A DNA stretch of 5,827 nucleotides from Anaerolineales bacterium Chloro_02 (GTDB lineage Bacteria > Chloroflexota > Anaerolineae > Anaerolineales > Anaerolineaceae): contig LUZV01000229.1 in the NCBI GenBank assembly GCA_001603765.1, positions 1 through 5,827 of the forward strand, given 5' to 3'. The notes beneath the pieces were generated by a model. The model was not told the DNA's origin. It did not search any database and saw only the letters and a program-made list of their open reading frames with translations. The position numbers were made by a program, and so were the translations under genes. This document shows, in pieces, positions 5,286 through 5,827 of the stretch (position 1 is its first letter; every line of letters starts with the position of its first letter).

Positions 5286-5660
5286 ATGAACAACAAAATT
5301 ACGATTATTGAAGGACCAACCCCTGTTTTTGAGAGAGTCTCAGGCAATTCTGAGCATGAAGAAAACCTGAATTGGGCAGTGGGCGTGCTTGAGGGTCCGT
5401 ACTTATATGGCACTTTCCTGACCACTTTGCGCACCTTTGACAGCGGCAAACTACTGGAGCGCTGCAAAAATACCTGGGAAGCCAGGCAGACCATGTTTCT
5501 CGAATATAAGGATGAAATTGGTCTGCGGAAAGAAGACCAGATTATAGCTGCCAGAGCTCTAACCGTTGAAGAAGGCGACATGCTGCTTCTGTGGGTTCGG
5601 CGCGGGCTTGAAGGCGATCACGATGACATGCTTGTCGATTTTGACGACCTCGAGGACTAA
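5286..5660 (+). CDS. Conserved-looking small acidic protein of unknown function (124 aa)
   Basis: I do not recognise a named family. The 124-residue product has no signal peptide or membrane segment, so it should be cytoplasmic. Seen: an opening strand K-I-T-I-I-E-G-P (4-11), a likely mixed alpha/beta centre with L-R-T-F-D (48-52) and a Leu/Glu/Arg-rich helix with E-R-C-x-x-T-W (58-64), then a closing strand M-L-L-L-W-V-R (99-105), and a very acidic tail (111-124) with many Asp and Glu. The start is the first ATG after an in-frame TGA at 5271. There is no Shine-Dalgarno sequence, and the -10 box sits about 11 bases away, pointing to leaderless-type translation. Terminators on both sides make it a single-gene unit. 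Codon use is like its neighbours, with no sign of recent transfer. The real-gene call rests on the clean gene unit (promoter, ORF, terminator) and on the plausible protein composition. Confidence 0.75.
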   Translation: MNNKITIIEGPTPVFERVSGNSEHEENLNWAVGVLEGPYLYGTFLTTLRTFDSGKLLERCKNTWEARQTMFLEYKDEIGLRKEDQIIAARALTVEEGDMLLLWVRRGLEGDHDDMLVDFDDLED

Positions 5661-5681
5661 ACCAACAATTCACCCTTATAT

Positions 5682-5710
5682 AAAAAAACCACCGGTTTGG
5701 TGGTTTTTTT
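5682..5710. terminator. Symmetric bidirectional terminator between the orphan gene and the tRNA-Arg gene
   Basis: Seven A plus CCACC (5682-5693) pair with GGTGG plus seven T (5699-5710) around the five-base loop GGTTT. The T-run is present at the 3' side on both strands, so the hairpin can end the orphan gene going right and the tRNA gene going left. The tRNA ends two bases away, at 5712. Confidence 0.93.
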
Positions 5711-5711
5711 G

Positions 5712-5784
5712 TGCCCCAGGAGGGAATCGAACCCCCAACCTAGGCGTTAGGAGTGCCTCGCTCTGTCCATTGAGCCACTGGGGC
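5712..5784 (-). tRNA. tRNA-Arg (anticodon CCT, reads AGG)
   Basis: A complete cloverleaf folds on the minus strand: a 7-pair acceptor stem GCCCCAG/CTGGGGC, D stem GCTC/GAGC, anticodon stem AGGCA/CGCCT with the 7-base loop CTCCTAA, 5-base variable region AGGTT, T stem GGGGG/CCCTC (one G-T pair) with loop TTCGAAT, and discriminator A73. The anticodon CCT occupies 5751-5749. The anticodon stem has an A-C mismatch at its loop-closing pair (31-39). The 3' CCA is not encoded (CAA follows the A73 region), so it must be added by nucleotidyltransferase. Confidence 0.95.
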
Positions 5785-5793
5785 AGCGCAGAG

Positions 5794-5824
5794 ATTATAA
5801 CACTGCTAAGGCAGATAATCCCAA
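5794..5824 (-). promoter_or_regulatory. Promoter of the tRNA-Arg gene
   Basis: On the minus strand an extended -10, TGT-TATAAT (hexamer 5799-5794), stands nine bases before the tRNA 5' end. TTGGGA (5824-5819, four of six) could be the -35, though the spacer of 19 bases is long. The 5' leader would be only a few bases. Confidence 0.6.
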
Positions 5825-5827
5825 GGG

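Noticed and set aside
5087..5581. 164-residue minus-strand frame spanning the end of the repeat protein and the orphan gene
   Set aside because: It crosses a strong terminator and two convincing plus-strand genes, and its Ser-rich translation looks like a shadow.
5712..5784. tRNA-Arg gene as an integration site for a mobile element
   Set aside because: No integrase, no direct repeat of the tRNA 3' end and no mobile-element gene is visible in the window.

Overview
The window looks like chromosomal DNA of a Chloroflexota bacterium, most likely class Anaerolineae. That placement is an inference. It rests mainly on the secreted three-repeat protein with repeated Y-N-W-F-W-N motifs, the style of the small acidic orphan protein, and the mix of moderately GC-rich genes with AT-rich promoters. 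No insertion sequence, phage, CRISPR or transfer gene is visible.

Layout. (1) Bases 2-430 (+) are the 3' end of miaB, a tRNA-modifying radical-SAM methylthiotransferase. (2) A 141-base convergent gap (431-571) holds no gene and no convincing terminator. (3) Bases 3151-572 (-) form a tight three-gene operon, in transcription order: a metallo-beta-lactamase-fold protein with an eroded metal site, a Rhizobium etli-type L-asparaginase, and an endonuclease III-like DNA glycosylase. A good sigma-70-type promoter (3176-3205) precedes it. The gaps are 9 bases and 0 bases. (4) Bases 3955-3218 (-) encode a membrane-anchored M23 peptidase with its metal ligands intact. (5) A 161-base divergent region (3956-4116) has a palindromic -10 box usable on both strands, two TGAT/ATCA dyads and a hairpin plus T-run in the rightward leader. 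(6) Bases 4117-5199 (+) encode a 360-residue secreted protein built of three 91-residue repeats joined by Pro/Thr linkers, ending in a strong terminator. (7) Bases 5286-5660 (+) encode a 124-residue orphan protein with an almost leaderless start. (8) Bases 5784-5712 (-) are a tRNA-Arg(CCT) gene facing it. A perfectly symmetric terminator between the two should serve both.

Functionally this is housekeeping (tRNA modification, base-excision repair, asparagine breakdown, a tRNA) beside an envelope block: the M23 peptidase diverges from the repeat protein and the two may share a bidirectional promoter. The least explained items are the repeat protein, its long leader, the degenerate MBL-fold protein and the orphan protein. 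I found no clear multi-gene defence or biosynthetic system.
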